DNA of 64,000 nt, from contig CACZUZ010000002.1 in NCBI GenBank assembly GCA_902784465.1, positions 19,391-83,390 on the forward strand, given 5' to 3'. This DNA is from an uncultured Bacteroidota bacterium (lineage in GTDB: Bacteria; Bacteroidota; Bacteroidia; Bacteroidales; P3). Both the position numbers and the translations under genes were made by a program. Below the pieces are notes generated by a model. It had not been told where the DNA came from and searched no databases. It was given only the letters and a program-made list of their open reading frames with translations. Shown piece by piece: positions 1-8,658 of this stretch. The number at the start of each line of letters is the position of its first letter. Position 1 is the first letter of the stretch.

Positions 1-1
1 G

Positions 2-1147
2 ATAACCAAAAAGGTACCCTCCACACTGGTGGCACTCATCGTGATGACCGTCATCTCGTTGTTCATCAATATGGATAATGTACCCATCATCGGCAACATA
101 CCGTCGGGTCTTCCCACGCCCTTCTTTGCCAAAACTGGCGTCGACCTAGCCACCATCAACTGGGCAACAGTGCTCACCACAGCCATCATCCCCGGCCTCA
201 CCCTTGCCGGCCTTGGCTCTATAGACACGCTGCTCACCTCGGTGGTGGCCGACAACATCACCAAGACCAAACACAACAGCAACCGCGAACTTATAGGACA
301 AGGCATAGGCAACGCCCTTGCCGGCCTGTTCTGCGGTCTTCCCGGAGCTGGAGCCACCATGCGTACCGTCGTCAATGTCAAGAGTGGCGGTCGCACACCG
401 TTGAGTGGCATGATCCACGCCCTCGTGCTTCTCGCCGTACTCCTCGGCCTTGGCTCGCTGGTCAAATACGTCCCCCTCTCCGTCCTCGCCGGCATCCTCA
501 TCACCGTGGGGTGGGGTATCATCGACTTTAGAGGCTTCAAAGACTTGCTCAACATACCGCGAGCTGATGCCGTGGTGCTCATCGTTGTCTTCGTGGTCAC
601 CGTTTTCGTCGACCTGCTCACCGCCGTCGGCATCGGCATGGTGATAGCCTGCGTGCTGTTCATGAAGCGCGCCAGCGACCTTGTCGAGGGAGGCTACAGT
701 TCGTCGGCGATGAGCGACAGAGACCTCTACAAAGGGCTGCCCACACCCCCACAGGCCAACTTCGACAAGAACATCCCTTGGCACGACGAGGGCGGCATCA
801 CCGACGAGATGCGCAAACATATATATGTGCAGCGTCTGAACGGCCCTATCTTTTTTGGTAGCATCACCAAGTTCAAAGAGGTCATGGCCGATGTGCCTGA
901 CGATGCCAAGATAGTGGTTATCCGCATGAAGCTTGTGAGCTTCATGGACCAGAGCGGACTCTATGCCATGGAAGAGGCCATCAAAGACCTCCAGGCGCGA
1001 GGCATGATGGTGCTGATGACCATCATCCAGCCGCAACCCATGTACATGCTCACCAAGATGAAAGTCATCCCCGAGGTTGTGCCAGAAGAACACACCTTCA
1101 AGACCTTCGAGGAATGCACAGACTTCCTCTCAAAGGCAGAGGTGTAG
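2..1147 (+). CDS. SulP-family anion transporter, C-terminal part (5' end outside window)
   Basis: The reading frame is already open at base 2, so the gene starts before the window; an internal GTG at 29 is not the real start. The visible part holds the last membrane segments of the transporter core, with hydrophobic stretches around TVISLFINM, GLTLAGLGSI and VVLIVVFVVTVFVDLL. About 140 residues of cytosolic STAS domain follow; the segment MDQSGLYAMEEAI matches the conserved STAS region. Known members of the family move sulfate, bicarbonate or other anions across the inner membrane, and the STAS domain modulates transport. The substrate cannot be told from this fragment. The stop lies 4 bases from the stop of the convergent LuxR-type gene, leaving no room for a separate terminator. 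Confidence 0.9.
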   Translation: MTKKVPSTLVALIVMTVISLFINMDNVPIIGNIPSGLPTPFFAKTGVDLATINWATVLTTAIIPGLTLAGLGSIDTLLTSVVADNITKTKHNSNRELIGQGIGNALAGLFCGLPGAGATMRTVVNVKSGGRTPLSGMIHALVLLAVLLGLGSLVKYVPLSVLAGILITVGWGIIDFRGFKDLLNIPRADAVVLIVVFVVTVFVDLLTAVGIGMVIACVLFMKRASDLVEGGYSSSAMSDRDLYKGLPTPPQANFDKNIPWHDEGGITDEMRKHIYVQRLNGPIFFGSITKFKEVMADVPDDAKIVVIRMKLVSFMDQSGLYAMEEAIKDLQARGMMVLMTIIQPQPMYMLTKMKVIPEVVPEEHTFKTFEECTDFLSKAEV

Positions 1148-1151
1148 CCTA

Positions 1152-1745
1152 CTACTCCATAAGATTGTGGATCATGGCGTAGACTGCGAGGCCGGCGACA
1201 GACTTGATGCCGGTCTTATGGGTTATATTCTTACGGTGGGAATTGACGGTATGAACTGAAATATTCAACTTGTCTGCTATTTCCTTGCTGCTTAGACCTT
1301 TGGCCACGAGGACGAGTACATCCGTCTCGCGGTCACTGAGTTCATAGTCCTCCACTGTGTCATTGTTTCTGTGGATTTCCGCAGGTTCGTTGAGAGCAGT
1401 TTTCAGGAGAGACAGGAGAGCGCTGCGGGTCGAGCGTATATCGACGACATGCTTGAAACAAACGATAACCTCCGGTTCGACATACTGGTAGACGAGGGCC
1501 GCTGTTTTCATTTTGGGGTGCTGGGCGGCAATGGCTGCAAGCTGCATTCTGGGGTTCTGCCCCAAGAGCGTGGGGTTGACGACAAGCAAGTCCGGACGTA
1601 TCACGGGCAGGCGTTCCTCCAAGAGGGAGACATCATGGAGGGGAGACAGTATGTTGTAGCCGCCGGCATCGTCGAGGATGGCGCGAAGGCCCTCGACGAT
1701 GATTTCGGAAGGTTCGACGATGAGGACCGAGGTGAGGGGTTTCAT
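1152..1745 (-). CDS. LuxR/NarL-type regulator with degenerate receiver domain
   Basis: A 197-residue two-domain regulator. Residues 1-120 have the receiver fold pattern (VLIVEPSEIIVEGL at the start) and residues about 133-195 form a LuxR-type helix-turn-helix (LSDRETDVLVLVAKG, then NISVHTVNSHRKNI). At the position where receivers carry the phosphorylated aspartate, the sequence reads LLVVNPTLL, giving Asn57, and the usual acidic pair near residue 11 is reduced to one Glu. I infer that it does not depend on aspartyl phosphorylation. Its start overlaps the stop of the upstream hemerythrin-like gene by 4 bases (ATGA), so the two are translationally coupled, and a role in redox, oxygen or nitric oxide response is plausible. 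No partner kinase is in the window. Confidence 0.85.
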   Translation of the reverse strand: MKPLTSVLIVEPSEIIVEGLRAILDDAGGYNILSPLHDVSLLEERLPVIRPDLLVVNPTLLGQNPRMQLAAIAAQHPKMKTAALVYQYVEPEVIVCFKHVVDIRSTRSALLSLLKTALNEPAEIHRNNDTVEDYELSDRETDVLVLVAKGLSSKEIADKLNISVHTVNSHRKNITHKTGIKSVAGLAVYAMIHNLME

Positions 1746-2479
1746 TTCGCAGTCCTTTCTTTTTTGGGATTATTCGGCCGCGACGTCGCTGTCGGCTCTT
1801 TGAGTAAACCGTTCTCGAGCCACGAGACGTAGGGGTCAAGAATCTTCTCTTCGATGAGAGCGTGCTTCTGGATGTCGGACGAGAGCTGGAGGATGTCGAA
1901 GAGGAGTTCTATTGTCTCTTCAGGCATCGTATTGGCCGGCAAATACTTGTATACTATCTGAGTGATGTCGTCGAGAGTGTCGACAAGAGCGGAGTGAGAC
2001 TTGGAAGAGACCTTCTTGCCCAGGCCCTTAGGGCGTTGACCGTTCTGGAGGGCGCAGAGGCGAGGGAACTCGTTTTGTTCTTCAGACTGGAAATGGGCGG
2101 TTATCTCACGACGGAAGTCAGCGTAGAACTGCTTGAAGATGGAGCCCGTACGGCTGTCCATCCGTTCAGTGATATTGGCGATATGGCTCTGGATATGGGG
2201 CAGCCGTTCGTCGGTATAATAGCAGTGGGAAGCCTTGAGATAAGGAACCAGCGGGGTCATGTCGACAGTGCTAAGCTCCTCCATGGAAGGCATATAGTCG
2301 TCGAAGGTATAGAGGTTGCATACCAGCAGCATGAAGCCGACCGGCACGTTGGCGGAAGCGCAGACTTCGTACACCGCTTTATCGCCGAAACCCAGAGGGA
2401 TGCCAAAGCGCGGCAGAAGGAGGATGACGTTATGGTTTGCGGAGATGATGTCCGCCATTTTCATTCTAGGTGAGAACAT
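1742..2479 (-). CDS. Hemerythrin-domain protein, RIC/YtfE/ScdA-like
   Basis: A 245-residue cytosolic protein. Residues about 10-60 resemble the ScdA-type N-terminal domain (LPRFGIPLGFGDK), but the cysteine pair of classical YtfE is replaced by GFGD. Residues about 80-220 are helical and carry a plausible di-iron ligand set: His85, His129, Glu133, His162, His206 and Glu211. RIC-type proteins repair or supply iron for iron-sulfur clusters after oxidative or nitrosative damage; other hemerythrins sense oxygen. It is coupled by a 4-base overlap to the LuxR-type regulator and lies 27 bases after murF-alr. Met6 and Met8 are possible alternative starts. The family call is secure; the exact role is inferred. 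Confidence 0.85.
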   Translation of the reverse strand: MFSPRMKMADIISANHNVILLLPRFGIPLGFGDKAVYEVCASANVPVGFMLLVCNLYTFDDYMPSMEELSTVDMTPLVPYLKASHCYYTDERLPHIQSHIANITERMDSRTGSIFKQFYADFRREITAHFQSEEQNEFPRLCALQNGQRPKGLGKKVSSKSHSALVDTLDDITQIVYKYLPANTMPEETIELLFDILQLSSDIQKHALIEEKILDPYVSWLENGLLKEPTATSRPNNPKKERTAK

Positions 2480-2506
2480 GGGTGGAGGTGTTATCGAAGT
2501 GAGTTA

Positions 2507-5077
2507 CTATTGGCTAATGTAGATGCGTTTCACGCGGGGCGAGACGGCGGTTAGAATCTCGTATGGGATGGTGCCGGCGGCGGCAGCCATGTCGGTCAGC
2601 ATACCCTCGGGGCCGAAGAGGACAACCTCGTCGCCCTCACGGCAGTCGAGGCCGGTGATGTCGACGAAACACATGTCCATGCAGATGCTGCCGATGATAG
2701 GCGCATCCTTGCCGGCGATGCGGACGTGGCCGTTGCCGTAACCCAGATGGCGTGAGAGACCGTCGGCATATCCTATAGGGATGATGGCGATGCGGGAGTC
2801 CCGCTCCGCTATCCAGCGTCGGTTGTAGCCCACCGAGTCGCCGCAGGGGATATCCTTGATTTGCGAGATGCGGGTCTTGAGCTTGCTCACCGGCAGGAGC
2901 ATGCTCTGCACGTCAGGTTCCGGCGAGATGCCATAGAGACCGATGCCCAGACGCACCATATCGAACTGAGCCTCGGGAAAGCGGGTGATGCCCGACGAAT
3001 TGAGGATATGGCAGAGAATGTCGTCACGTCCCAGCAGCTGTTTCAACCGTGAAGAGCCCTCGCTGAAACGTTTGATTTGCAGACGCGTAAAGTCGTCCAT
3101 CGCAGGGTCTTCGCTACAGGCGAGGTGTGAAAAAATAGAGCGGACGGTAATCGGAGAGTCGTCGGACAACAGAGTCTTGGCCAGCAGATTCATGTCGTCG
3201 GGGCTGAAACCCAGACGGTGCATGCCCGTGTCGAGTTCAATATGCACATGAATATTCGACTGGCTTGTGCCCTGTTTGGAGTGAGAATAGAGTCGGGCCG
3301 CGTCGGAGAACAGCTGGAGGATACGAAAGCTATAGATGTCAGGTTCAAGGTTATAGCGTATGATGTTGTCGAAGCTTTCCTCTTCGGGATTCATCACCAT
3401 GATAGGAAGGGTGATGCCGTTGCGGCGGAGTTCCACGCCCTCGTCGCAATAGGCCACGGTGAGATAATCGACATGGTTGAACTGCAGAGTGTTGGCCACC
3501 TCGACCTTGCCGGCGCCATAGGAGGAGGCTTTAACCATAGCCATAAGTTTGGTGGTAGGCTTGATGCGGGAGCGGTAATAGTTTGCGTTGTGGACCAGAG
3601 CATCCAGGTCGACCTCCATGATGGTCTCGTGACGCTTGCGTTGCAGCACCTTGGCAATGTTTTCGAAGCAGAATAGACGTGCGCCTTTGAGAAGGATAGT
3701 CTCGTTCTCGAAGTCGGAGAAGGGGTGCCGGTTGAGGAAATCGTCTGTCGAGTTGTAGAAACACGACTTGACCTCGCCGAAAAAGCCACGGCAACGCGAC
3801 AATGCCGGTCCGATGCCAATAAGCTTAGTGATGCCTCGCTGCGAGATGAGGCTTGCGACCTGCGCATAGAGTTCGTTCTCGGGGATGCCCGACTGGATGA
3901 AATCGCTAAGAATCAGAGTCTTGTTATGATGCTGGATTTCATGCTGGACAAAGTCGAGCGCAATGGAGAGCGAGTTGACATCGAGGCTATAGCTGTCGTT
4001 GATAAGCAGGCAGTTGTTGATGCCTTCATCCATTTCGAGGCGCATAGCCACCGGCATGAGGCGACGGCAACGGGAGGCAATCTCGTCGTGCTGATAGCCC
4101 TGCAAGACGAGCAACGAGATGCAGTGCATCACATTCTCGACCGAGGCGCGGTCGATGAAAGGAATCTCAACGGTGAACGGCGCTGGGGTATTGCAGATAT
4201 GCGATTTCAGGCTGGGGTTTAGAGACTGGTCTATATTGTTGCTGTTGACGCGGATAGTCAGGAGAGTATGGTGGTCACCTGTGGCGACATTAAGCAGTTG
4301 GACAGGGTTTTCATCGTCCGTGCCCCACGTGAAGCGGCAGAGCCGGTGCAGGCTTTCCTTCTCCGAGATAACAGAGTGTATCTCCTTATGGTCGAGACAG
4401 TAGATGAGCACATCGCAATGGGTGAAGAGTTGCAGTTTTTCTGCAATCTTCTGGTGTCGAGTCAGGAAGTTCTCGTCGTGAGCCTGACCGATGTTGGTGA
4501 AGATGCCTATTGTTGGGCGCACCACATTGCGGAGTCTGTCCATCTCGCCCGATTCCGAAATGCCGGCCTCGATTACGGCGAAGTCATGCTCGGCCTTGAT
4601 CTGCCAGACAGACAGAGGCACACCGATTTGCGAGTTGTAGCTCTTGGGGCTTGCCACGACCTTGTGGTCTTGGGAGAGGAGTTGCACTATCCAGTCCTTG
4701 ACGATGGTCTTGCCGTTGCTGCCCGTGATGCCCACCACGGGGATGTCGAACTGTTTGCGATGATGTTCGGCAAGGTGCTGAAGAGCAACGATAACATCTT
4801 TTACATACCAGATATTGGCGTCGATGAGTTTTGCAAGACTCTGGCGCACATCATCTTCCGTATCTGCTGACACCACGAAATTCCTTACGCCCTTGCTGTA
4901 CAGACCATCCACATAACGCACACCGTTGTTGCGTTTGGTAGGTATGGCGAAGAAAAGCGTGTCGGCAGGGTCGGTAAGTTGGCGGCTGTCGGTGAGGAGC
5001 CTCGAGAAAGAGTTTTCGGGAGCAGGAAGCTGAATCTCAACAGACTTGATTATGCAAGATAGTTCACTGGAAATCAT
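2507..5077 (-). CDS. Bifunctional UDP-MurNAc-tripeptide:D-Ala-D-Ala ligase / alanine racemase
   Basis: An 856-residue fusion typical of Bacteroidetes. Residues 1 to about 460 are MurF: P-loop GITGSNGKT near 115, EAGISESGEM for Mg-ATP, and the NDSYSLD nucleotide-binding motif. It joins D-Ala-D-Ala to the UDP-MurNAc tripeptide. Residues about 485-856 are a PLP-dependent alanine racemase: the PLP lysine lies in MVKASSYGAG, the catalytic tyrosine region is SVGYNRRW, and the C-terminal part contains SICMDMCFVDI. One chain thus makes D-alanine and performs the final cytoplasmic peptide-addition step. The gene follows the DUF2851 gene by 10 bases and precedes the hemerythrin gene, suggesting one leftward transcript. 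Length and both active sites look intact. Confidence 0.95.
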   Translation of the reverse strand: MISSELSCIIKSVEIQLPAPENSFSRLLTDSRQLTDPADTLFFAIPTKRNNGVRYVDGLYSKGVRNFVVSADTEDDVRQSLAKLIDANIWYVKDVIVALQHLAEHHRKQFDIPVVGITGSNGKTIVKDWIVQLLSQDHKVVASPKSYNSQIGVPLSVWQIKAEHDFAVIEAGISESGEMDRLRNVVRPTIGIFTNIGQAHDENFLTRHQKIAEKLQLFTHCDVLIYCLDHKEIHSVISEKESLHRLCRFTWGTDDENPVQLLNVATGDHHTLLTIRVNSNNIDQSLNPSLKSHICNTPAPFTVEIPFIDRASVENVMHCISLLVLQGYQHDEIASRCRRLMPVAMRLEMDEGINNCLLINDSYSLDVNSLSIALDFVQHEIQHHNKTLILSDFIQSGIPENELYAQVASLISQRGITKLIGIGPALSRCRGFFGEVKSCFYNSTDDFLNRHPFSDFENETILLKGARLFCFENIAKVLQRKRHETIMEVDLDALVHNANYYRSRIKPTTKLMAMVKASSYGAGKVEVANTLQFNHVDYLTVAYCDEGVELRRNGITLPIMVMNPEEESFDNIIRYNLEPDIYSFRILQLFSDAARLYSHSKQGTSQSNIHVHIELDTGMHRLGFSPDDMNLLAKTLLSDDSPITVRSIFSHLACSEDPAMDDFTRLQIKRFSEGSSRLKQLLGRDDILCHILNSSGITRFPEAQFDMVRLGIGLYGISPEPDVQSMLLPVSKLKTRISQIKDIPCGDSVGYNRRWIAERDSRIAIIPIGYADGLSRHLGYGNGHVRIAGKDAPIIGSICMDMCFVDITGLDCREGDEVVLFGPEGMLTDMAAAAGTIPYEILTAVSPRVKRIYISQ

Positions 5078-5087
5078 GTGAAAGGTT

Positions 5088-6374
5088 TTATAGTTTTAAA
5101 AGACGGAAAGCTAGAGAGCAGTCGAGGCAACGTTTCCGGCTGCAATATTCGTTGTAACGTTGCAGCATGGCTTGGCTGTCGGCGGCATCGGCGGGATTGG
5201 TGCCAGCCTTCTGCCACAGACGTATCACATTATTACGCTCGGCGGGAATCTGATGCAGGATGTTGAGTGCCTGTTCTTTGAACTTCTCATCACCATGCTC
5301 TTGACCATATTTGAATAGTAGAGGCACCCAGGCGTTGATGAGGATGGTGTCGATAGTCGAGTCGCCCAGACACTTCACCGTTGGCTGCACCTTCTTGTCG
5401 ACAGGACGGTCGAAGCGGAAATGAGACTGCCAATAGTCCGATGCCTCGACATAGAAGAAGGTGCGCAAAGACTTTGCATCCTTTGTATCCAGCAGTTTAG
5501 AGAAAAGGTTGCTCGACTTGGCAATAAGATTGGAGAACTGGCTGATACGCAGGGTTGGAAATCCCGCAGGGCGCATGCGGAAGAATTTCCAGATGTGAGC
5601 TTGCATGGGCGTGAGATTGTAGGCGGCACACAAGAAGTTGTATTCACGCTGCAAGGCATTAGGATAATCGTCGAAGAATAATCCGTTGAGCATGCCAGCC
5701 TGACCAAAGAAGAGAGCCTCGATACTGAATGGCTTATCCTTGATTTTGGCGAGCAGGTTCATAGGAGTCTTCTTGGCCAGCAACTCGAAAGCAAAAGCGT
5801 TGGACTTGCCGCCAAAATAGTGTGCTATAAGGAGGTAGCACACCTGTTCCCAGCTGCCGCGAGTAGACTTGAGAAGGCGGTCGACATCGTCAGACTTTCG
5901 CTGAAGACGTTCCACGAGAAGGCGGTCCTGGCTGGTATGGAAGATGATTTCAGGAATCAGTTTCAGTCTTGAAGAGCAGGGTATTTCGTTGGTCAGAGCC
6001 GACTGCATGAGGTCGTCGTAATTACGCCACACACTTTCAGGAATAGCGTCGGCAATCTCCACGGTAGTCACCTTTCGGCCATCCTCGAGGCAGACGTCGG
6101 CATCGTATACATAGACCACATGAAGGATGACGTTGTTGTAGGCCTTGTCGTCGGAGTGGTGATGAGCGTGCCAGTCGGAGGCCTTGACATGCACCTCGAC
6201 ATTACCAGCCCAGAGGAGGCCGCCGACCATCAGACGGGCGTTGATGAAGTCGGGCCCGGCGTCGCGGTTAAGCTCCCCTGCGCGTTCAACGACAACAGGC
6301 TGCCCATCAGTAGTGGTCAGCCCGCCCTCAAGCAGCTTGTGCTGCCAGACATATTGCAGGAAAGCCTCTGTCAT
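5088..6374 (-). CDS. DUF2851 family protein
   Basis: A 428-residue protein with the start typical of DUF2851 proteins: MTEAFLQYVWQHKLL, then GELNRDAGPDFINARL, GNVEVHVKASDWHAHHH and NVILHVVYVYD. There is no signal peptide or membrane segment, so it should be cytosolic. The histidine-rich segment and the N-terminal acidic residues look like a possible metal site, which is my inference. The family has no assigned function that I know of. It is the first gene of the group leading into murF-alr, with a GTGAATT-type heptamer array starting 6 bases upstream of the start codon. Confidence 0.85.
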   Translation of the reverse strand: MTEAFLQYVWQHKLLEGGLTTTDGQPVVVERAGELNRDAGPDFINARLMVGGLLWAGNVEVHVKASDWHAHHHSDDKAYNNVILHVVYVYDADVCLEDGRKVTTVEIADAIPESVWRNYDDLMQSALTNEIPCSSRLKLIPEIIFHTSQDRLLVERLQRKSDDVDRLLKSTRGSWEQVCYLLIAHYFGGKSNAFAFELLAKKTPMNLLAKIKDKPFSIEALFFGQAGMLNGLFFDDYPNALQREYNFLCAAYNLTPMQAHIWKFFRMRPAGFPTLRISQFSNLIAKSSNLFSKLLDTKDAKSLRTFFYVEASDYWQSHFRFDRPVDKKVQPTVKCLGDSTIDTILINAWVPLLFKYGQEHGDEKFKEQALNILHQIPAERNNVIRLWQKAGTNPADAADSQAMLQRYNEYCSRKRCLDCSLAFRLLKL

Positions 6375-6379
6375 GATAC

Positions 6380-6407
6380 GTGAATTGTGAATCGTGAATC
6401 GTGAATT
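6380..6407. repeat. Four tandem GTGAATY heptamers
   Basis: Four units (GTGAATT, GTGAATC, GTGAATC, GTGAATT) lie 6 bases upstream of the DUF2851 start codon, in the 157-base spacer between that gene and the dnaJ stop. The rest of the spacer is A/T-rich, and I see no clear terminator or gene in it. Confidence 0.85.
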
Positions 6408-6531
6408 GACAAATGTTATGCGGGGATGATTTTCGACTAACAGTTTTCAATAAACGGCATTAATTTTTCAACTAACGGCTTTCATCATTCGACTTTCAAT
6501 TCTCAACTATAAGCATCAGAACTATCGACAA

Positions 6532-7701
6532 TCAGCTGAAGAGGTCTTTCATTTTGTCGAAAAAGCCGCGCTCTTGTTTAGAGGGGTTTGGCTGGAAGTT
6601 GGGGTGGCTGTTAAGCTGTTCAAGCATAGCCCTTTCCTCCTTGGTGACGCTCTTGGGAACCCAGACATTAATGCTCACCAGCATATCGCCGCGAGAGTAG
6701 CCGTTGATGTCGGGCAGGCCTTTGCCTTTCAGGCGGATCACTTTGCCCGAAGGAGTACCCTGTTCAATCTTAACCCTCACCTTGCCCGACAGAGTAGGAA
6801 TCTCGATGGAGGCACCCAGTGCAGCGTCGGCGTAAGTGACGAAAGCATTGTAGAAGAGGTTGTTCTCCTGACGCTCGAAGAGCTCGTGCTGAATTTCCTC
6901 GACCTGGATAATGAGGTCGCCGTTGACACCGCCATTGGGGCCGGCATTACCCTGGCCATGCATGGAGAGCTGCATGCCGTCGGCGACACCGGCAGGGATA
7001 TTGATGGTGATGATTTCTTCCGACTTGACGATACCCTCACCGTGGCAGTCGTGGCACTTATCCTTGATGATACGTCCTTGTCCGCCGCAATAGGGGCAAA
7101 CCGACTGGGTCTGCATCTGGCCGAAGATAGAGCGGCGCAATTCGGTGACAACGCCGCTGCCATGACAGTGGCTGCAGGTCTCGTAGCTGTTGCCACGCGC
7201 ACCCGTGCCGCCGCAGGTCTTGCAGGGGACATACTTGTTGACCTTAATCTTCTTCTCAACGCCGCGTTCAATCTCCTCGAGAGTAAGTTTCACCTTGATA
7301 CGCAGGTTGGAGCCGCGCGACACGGGACGGCCTCCGCGGCTGTTGCCGGAGCCATTGAATCCGCCGAAGTGGAAGCTGCCACCGCCGCCGCCGAAGAAGT
7401 CTCCAAAGATGGAGCCGAACGACGAGAAGATGTCGTCCATGCTCATGCCCTGACCGCCGAAGCCAGAAGCTCCGTCGAGGCCAGCATGACCGAACTGGTC
7501 GTAGCGAGCCTTCTTGTCGGGATTGCTCAGCACATCGTAAGCCTCGGCAGCCTCTTTGAATTTCTCCTCGGCCTCCTTGTCGCCAGGGTTGCGGTCGGGG
7601 TGATACTTCAAAGCCAGCTTGCGGTAGGCCTTCTTCAAATCTTCGGGAGAGACATTCTTGTCTACGCCAAGTACCTCGTAATAATCTCTTTTCGTTGCCA
7701 T
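6532..7701 (-). CDS. dnaJ: Chaperone protein DnaJ
   Basis: A full-length type I DnaJ of 389 residues. The J domain occupies residues 1-70 with the HPD motif in [10 protein letters not shown] Gly/Phe-rich linker follows, then four CxxCxGxG zinc-binding repeats ([32 protein letters not shown]), then the C-terminal substrate-binding domains. It stimulates the ATPase of DnaK and delivers unfolded clients. It lies just downstream of grpE on the same strand, with a short spacer holding heptamer repeats; dnaK is not in the window. No CIRCE operator is visible. Confidence 0.97.
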   Translation of the reverse strand: MATKRDYYEVLGVDKNVSPEDLKKAYRKLALKYHPDRNPGDKEAEEKFKEAAEAYDVLSNPDKKARYDQFGHAGLDGASGFGGQGMSMDDIFSSFGSIFGDFFGGGGGSFHFGGFNGSGNSRGGRPVSRGSNLRIKVKLTLEEIERGVEKKIKVNKYVPCKTCGGTGARGNSYETCSHCHGSGVVTELRRSIFGQMQTQSVCPYCGGQGRIIKDKCHDCHGEGIVKSEEIITINIPAGVADGMQLSMHGQGNAGPNGGVNGDLIIQVEEIQHELFERQENNLFYNAFVTYADAALGASIEIPTLSGKVRVKIEQGTPSGKVIRLKGKGLPDINGYSRGDMLVSINVWVPKSVTKEERAMLEQLNSHPNFQPNPSKQERGFFDKMKDLFS

Positions 7702-7707
7702 GTATTA

Positions 7708-7735
7708 GTGAATTGTGAATGGTGAATTTTGAATT
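7708..7735. repeat. Four tandem GTGAATT-type heptamers
   Basis: Units GTGAATT, GTGAATG, GTGAATT and TTGAATT fill most of the 38-base gap between the grpE stop and the dnaJ start, ending 6 bases from the dnaJ start codon. Same family as the arrays at 6380, 18553 and 21558. Confidence 0.85.
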
Positions 7736-7739
7736 GTGG

Positions 7740-8342
7740 TTAGCAGGCTACGACCACCTGTGCGAAACGGAGGACGTCATCGTTGAGGAAATAGCCTTTC
7801 TTCACCACGTCGAGTACCGTACCTTTGGCCTCGGGGGTCGGGGCGGGTATCTGAGTGATAGCCTCATGGAAGTTCTCGTCGAACTTTACGCCTTTGGCCT
7901 CCATAGGTTTCAGGCCTTTCTGCTGGAGGGCGTTCACCATGTTTTTATATATTAGTTCCATGCCTTCGCGAGCCGCGTCACCTTCTGCCAAATTGGCAAG
8001 GGCGCGCTCCATGTCATCGATGACAGGGAGCATCAACTTGATGATGTCTTTGCCGCCATTGAGGATGAGGCTGGCCTTCTCGGCGCTTGTACGTTTGCGA
8101 TAGTTCTCGTATTCAGAGTAGACGCGCATGTATTTGTCGTTCATTTCGGAGAGTTTCAGTCCCATCTGCTCGACTTTCTCGTTGAGTTCGTCGATGTGGC
8201 GTTCCATACGTTTCTTTCTTGCGCGACGGCCTGATTCCTCTTGCTTTTTCTGATTGGCTGCCATCTCTTCGGCTGCGTCGTTGATGATTTTTTCTGCAGT
8301 CTCTTCAATAGGTTCTTGAGGGGTTTTATCTTCTTGGTTCAT
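7740..8342 (-). CDS. grpE: Nucleotide exchange factor GrpE
   Basis: A 200-residue GrpE. The N-terminal 70 residues are charged and coiled-coil forming. The family signature follows: YSEYENYRKRTSAEK, then LMLPVIDDMERAL, and a C-terminal beta-rich part with GTVLDVVKKGYFLNDDVLR. It acts as the ADP/ATP exchange factor for DnaK in the cytosol and precedes dnaJ on the same strand, the usual pairing. The start codon ATG is kept because the acidic start MNQEDKTPQE is typical. Its upstream region is the CTAG-rich tandem array. Confidence 0.96.
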   Translation of the reverse strand: MNQEDKTPQEPIEETAEKIINDAAEEMAANQKKQEESGRRARKKRMERHIDELNEKVEQMGLKLSEMNDKYMRVYSEYENYRKRTSAEKASLILNGGKDIIKLMLPVIDDMERALANLAEGDAAREGMELIYKNMVNALQQKGLKPMEAKGVKFDENFHEAITQIPAPTPEAKGTVLDVVKKGYFLNDDVLRFAQVVVAC

Positions 8343-8368
8343 GATTGGTTTATTTTGTGGTTTTTTTT

Positions 8369-8612
8369 CTAGATTTCCTAGACTGTCTGGAGTCTCTAGA
8401 TTTTCTAGACTGTCTAGAGTTTCTAGATTTTCTAGACTGTCTAGAGTCTCTAGATTTTCTAGTCTGTCTAGGGTTTCTAGTCTGTCTTGGGCTTCTAGTC
8501 TGTCTAGGGCTTCTAGTCTGTCTAGGGCTTCTAGTCTGTCTAGGGCTTCTAGACTGTCTAGGGCTTCTAGTCTCTCTAGGGCTTCTAGTCTCTCTAGGGC
8601 TTCTAGTTTTCT
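8369..8612. repeat. CTAG-rich tandem repeat (9-bp register, 18- and 27-bp units)
   Basis: About 240 bases consist of TCTAG-containing nonamers. In the half nearer grpE they form 27-bp units; in the other half 18-bp units of the form TTCTAGTCTGTCTAGGGC. CTAG tetramers recur nearly every 9 bases. The array fills the gap between the start of grpE and the end of the OstA-like gene, both leftward. Because the period is a multiple of three, open frames run through it on the + strand (for example 8341-8637), but these low-complexity Leu/Ser/Arg strings have no credible start or homology and I do not call them genes. Confidence 0.9.
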
Positions 8613-8658
8613 ATTTAATCAAAAGTTCTACCATTAGGGGTCAACTGACATTTTGTCA

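Noticed and set aside
6574-7725. 383-codon open frame antisense to dnaJ
   Set aside because: Shadow of dnaJ; no domain and no promoter, while dnaJ has every family motif.
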